Positions 63,344-64,000 of a stretch of 64,000 bases of DNA are shown here, piece after piece. The DNA lies in assembly GCF_012932965.1 (NCBI RefSeq), contig NZ_JABBXH010000002.1:1-64000 (forward strand), in the 5' to 3' direction. Position 1 is the stretch's first letter. Each line of letters starts with the position of its first letter. The position numbers and the translations under genes were made by a program. The DNA comes from Thalassotalea algicola. GTDB lineage: Bacteria > Pseudomonadota > Gammaproteobacteria > Enterobacterales > Alteromonadaceae. The notes under the pieces were generated by a model that worked only from the letters and a program-made list of their open reading frames with translations, ran no database searches and had not been told where the DNA came from.

Positions 63344-63976
63344 TTATTCTCCAAAACGTGATTGGCAATTTGTACTGTGTTTTTGTTGCCGATATACAAC
63401 AAACAAGCCGAACACCATTAATAGCCAGATATTAGGTTCAGGTACTTGGGTTGAATTGATATCAAAAGTCAGCGTATTCGCTGGACCTGAAAAGGATTCA
63501 ATAAAAGGATCTGCACCGGTAACTAAAGCGTTGGCAATTGATATTTGAGTCGTCCCTGTTTGCTCAGTGAGGAATGATAGAGAGCCAAGAATGAAGTCAG
63601 TCCCTCCTTGTAGTGAAGATAAGTCGAATTCAGACAAAAAAGAAATTTCAGCAAAGTTTATATAATTGCCAAAGTCTACAGCATCTTGGATTGAATCTAT
63701 TCCACCGCCCAATAAGCTGCCGAAACTTGCTGATTGAAGCGATAAAATCGCTGGGTCAAAGTTAATATCAACGTCATAACCGCTTACAACATCGAGCCCT
63801 AAATCTCTTACCCACAAATCAATAGTTAACGTGTCGCCTTGGTTGGGGCTAAATGTTGAGGCTTCTATGCTGATGATGGTTGCGCTTGCTTGGTTTTGCC
63901 ATAGCACTAAAAATGCAATTAGCAGGCTACCAGCAGCCTTATTGATAAGTTTTTTTATTGGTAATTTGTAATTCAT
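63344..63976 (-). CDS. PEP-CTERM protein with cohesin-like domain
   Basis: The 210-residue protein has a signal peptide (about 1-32), a cohesin-like beta domain (about 33-172: TFSPNQGDTLTIDLWVRDLG, GYDVDINFDPAILSLQS, GSLSFLTEQTGTTQISI) and a C-terminal sorting signal: VPEP at 178-181, a hydrophobic helix and the basic stretch YRQQK. Exosortase would cleave at PEP and anchor the protein. The 12-residue tail after the basic cluster is longer than usual. It probably binds the dockerin protein encoded two bases downstream. AAGGAG precedes the start. Confidence 0.83.
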   Translation of the reverse strand: MNYKLPIKKLINKAAGSLLIAFLVLWQNQASATIISIEASTFSPNQGDTLTIDLWVRDLGLDVVSGYDVDINFDPAILSLQSASFGSLLGGGIDSIQDAVDFGNYINFAEISFLSEFDLSSLQGGTDFILGSLSFLTEQTGTTQISIANALVTGADPFIESFSGPANTLTFDINSTQVPEPNIWLLMVFGLFVVYRQQKHSTNCQSRFGE

Positions 63977-64000
63977 AAATAACTCCTTTTGTAGTGGTAC

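Overview
The window looks like an ordinary chromosomal stretch of a marine gammaproteobacterium of the order Alteromonadales, most likely Colwelliaceae (Thalassotalea/Colwellia-like). This rests on AT-rich DNA, the mutY/yggX/yggL/trmB neighbourhood, a large TonB-dependent receptor, PEP-CTERM and dockerin proteins, a giant starch-degrading enzyme and several c-type cytochromes. I see no phage genes, insertion sequence, integrase or CRISPR array. Gene identities come from reading motifs in the translations. No database search was run.

Layout. 1-350: a tRNA operon on the minus strand (Phe, then a Thr gene cut by the window edge) with a stable-RNA-type promoter and a tRNA-like remnant in its leader. 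422-3957: housekeeping genes mutY-yggX-GDT1-like (minus), diverging from yggL-GNAT-trmB (plus). 4144-12190: membrane acyltransferase, HtrA-like protease, amine oxidase, TetR regulator, Old Yellow Enzyme family enzyme and an alkylation-repair pair (ogt plus an Ada/AlkA fusion). 12506-19809: TonB receptor, membrane-bound AraC-type regulator, and a three-gene operon of a diheme cytochrome c, a diheme peroxidase/MauG-like protein and a beta-helix protein fused to cytochrome c. A 17-bp direct repeat with 21-bp period precedes the operon, and a weaker pair with the same period precedes the receptor. 20088-21674: sensor kinase. 21681-26556: hydroxyproline catabolism (D-hydroxyproline dehydrogenase-like, 4-hydroxyproline epimerase, ketoglutarate semialdehyde dehydrogenase, GntR regulator) with two GTATAC-centred candidate operators.

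26796-32076: SulP transporter, small proteins, LysR/DoxX pair, YceI and cytochrome b561. 32419-39441: a 2340-residue secreted enzyme with two complete GH13 catalytic domains (alpha-amylase and pullulanase) and eight starch-binding modules. 39613-48664: GAF histidine kinase, a small MBOAT-like membrane protein, a triheme cytochrome, an HD-GYP response regulator, succinate semialdehyde dehydrogenase, an EF-hand protein, a lipase and a tandem universal stress protein. 49280-57022: two ABC systems, one MacAB-like with two permeases and one NatAB-like preceded by a secreted peptidase. 57073-59747: sigma factor, membrane partner and glyA. 60056-63976: a periplasmic binding protein and a minus-strand pair encoding a PEP-CTERM-anchored cohesin-like protein and a dockerin-bearing partner.

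The strongest candidates for undescribed biology are the AraC-controlled cytochrome/beta-helix operon with its receptor, and the cohesin/dockerin pair with an exosortase anchor. The dual-headed amylopullulanase is the most striking single gene.
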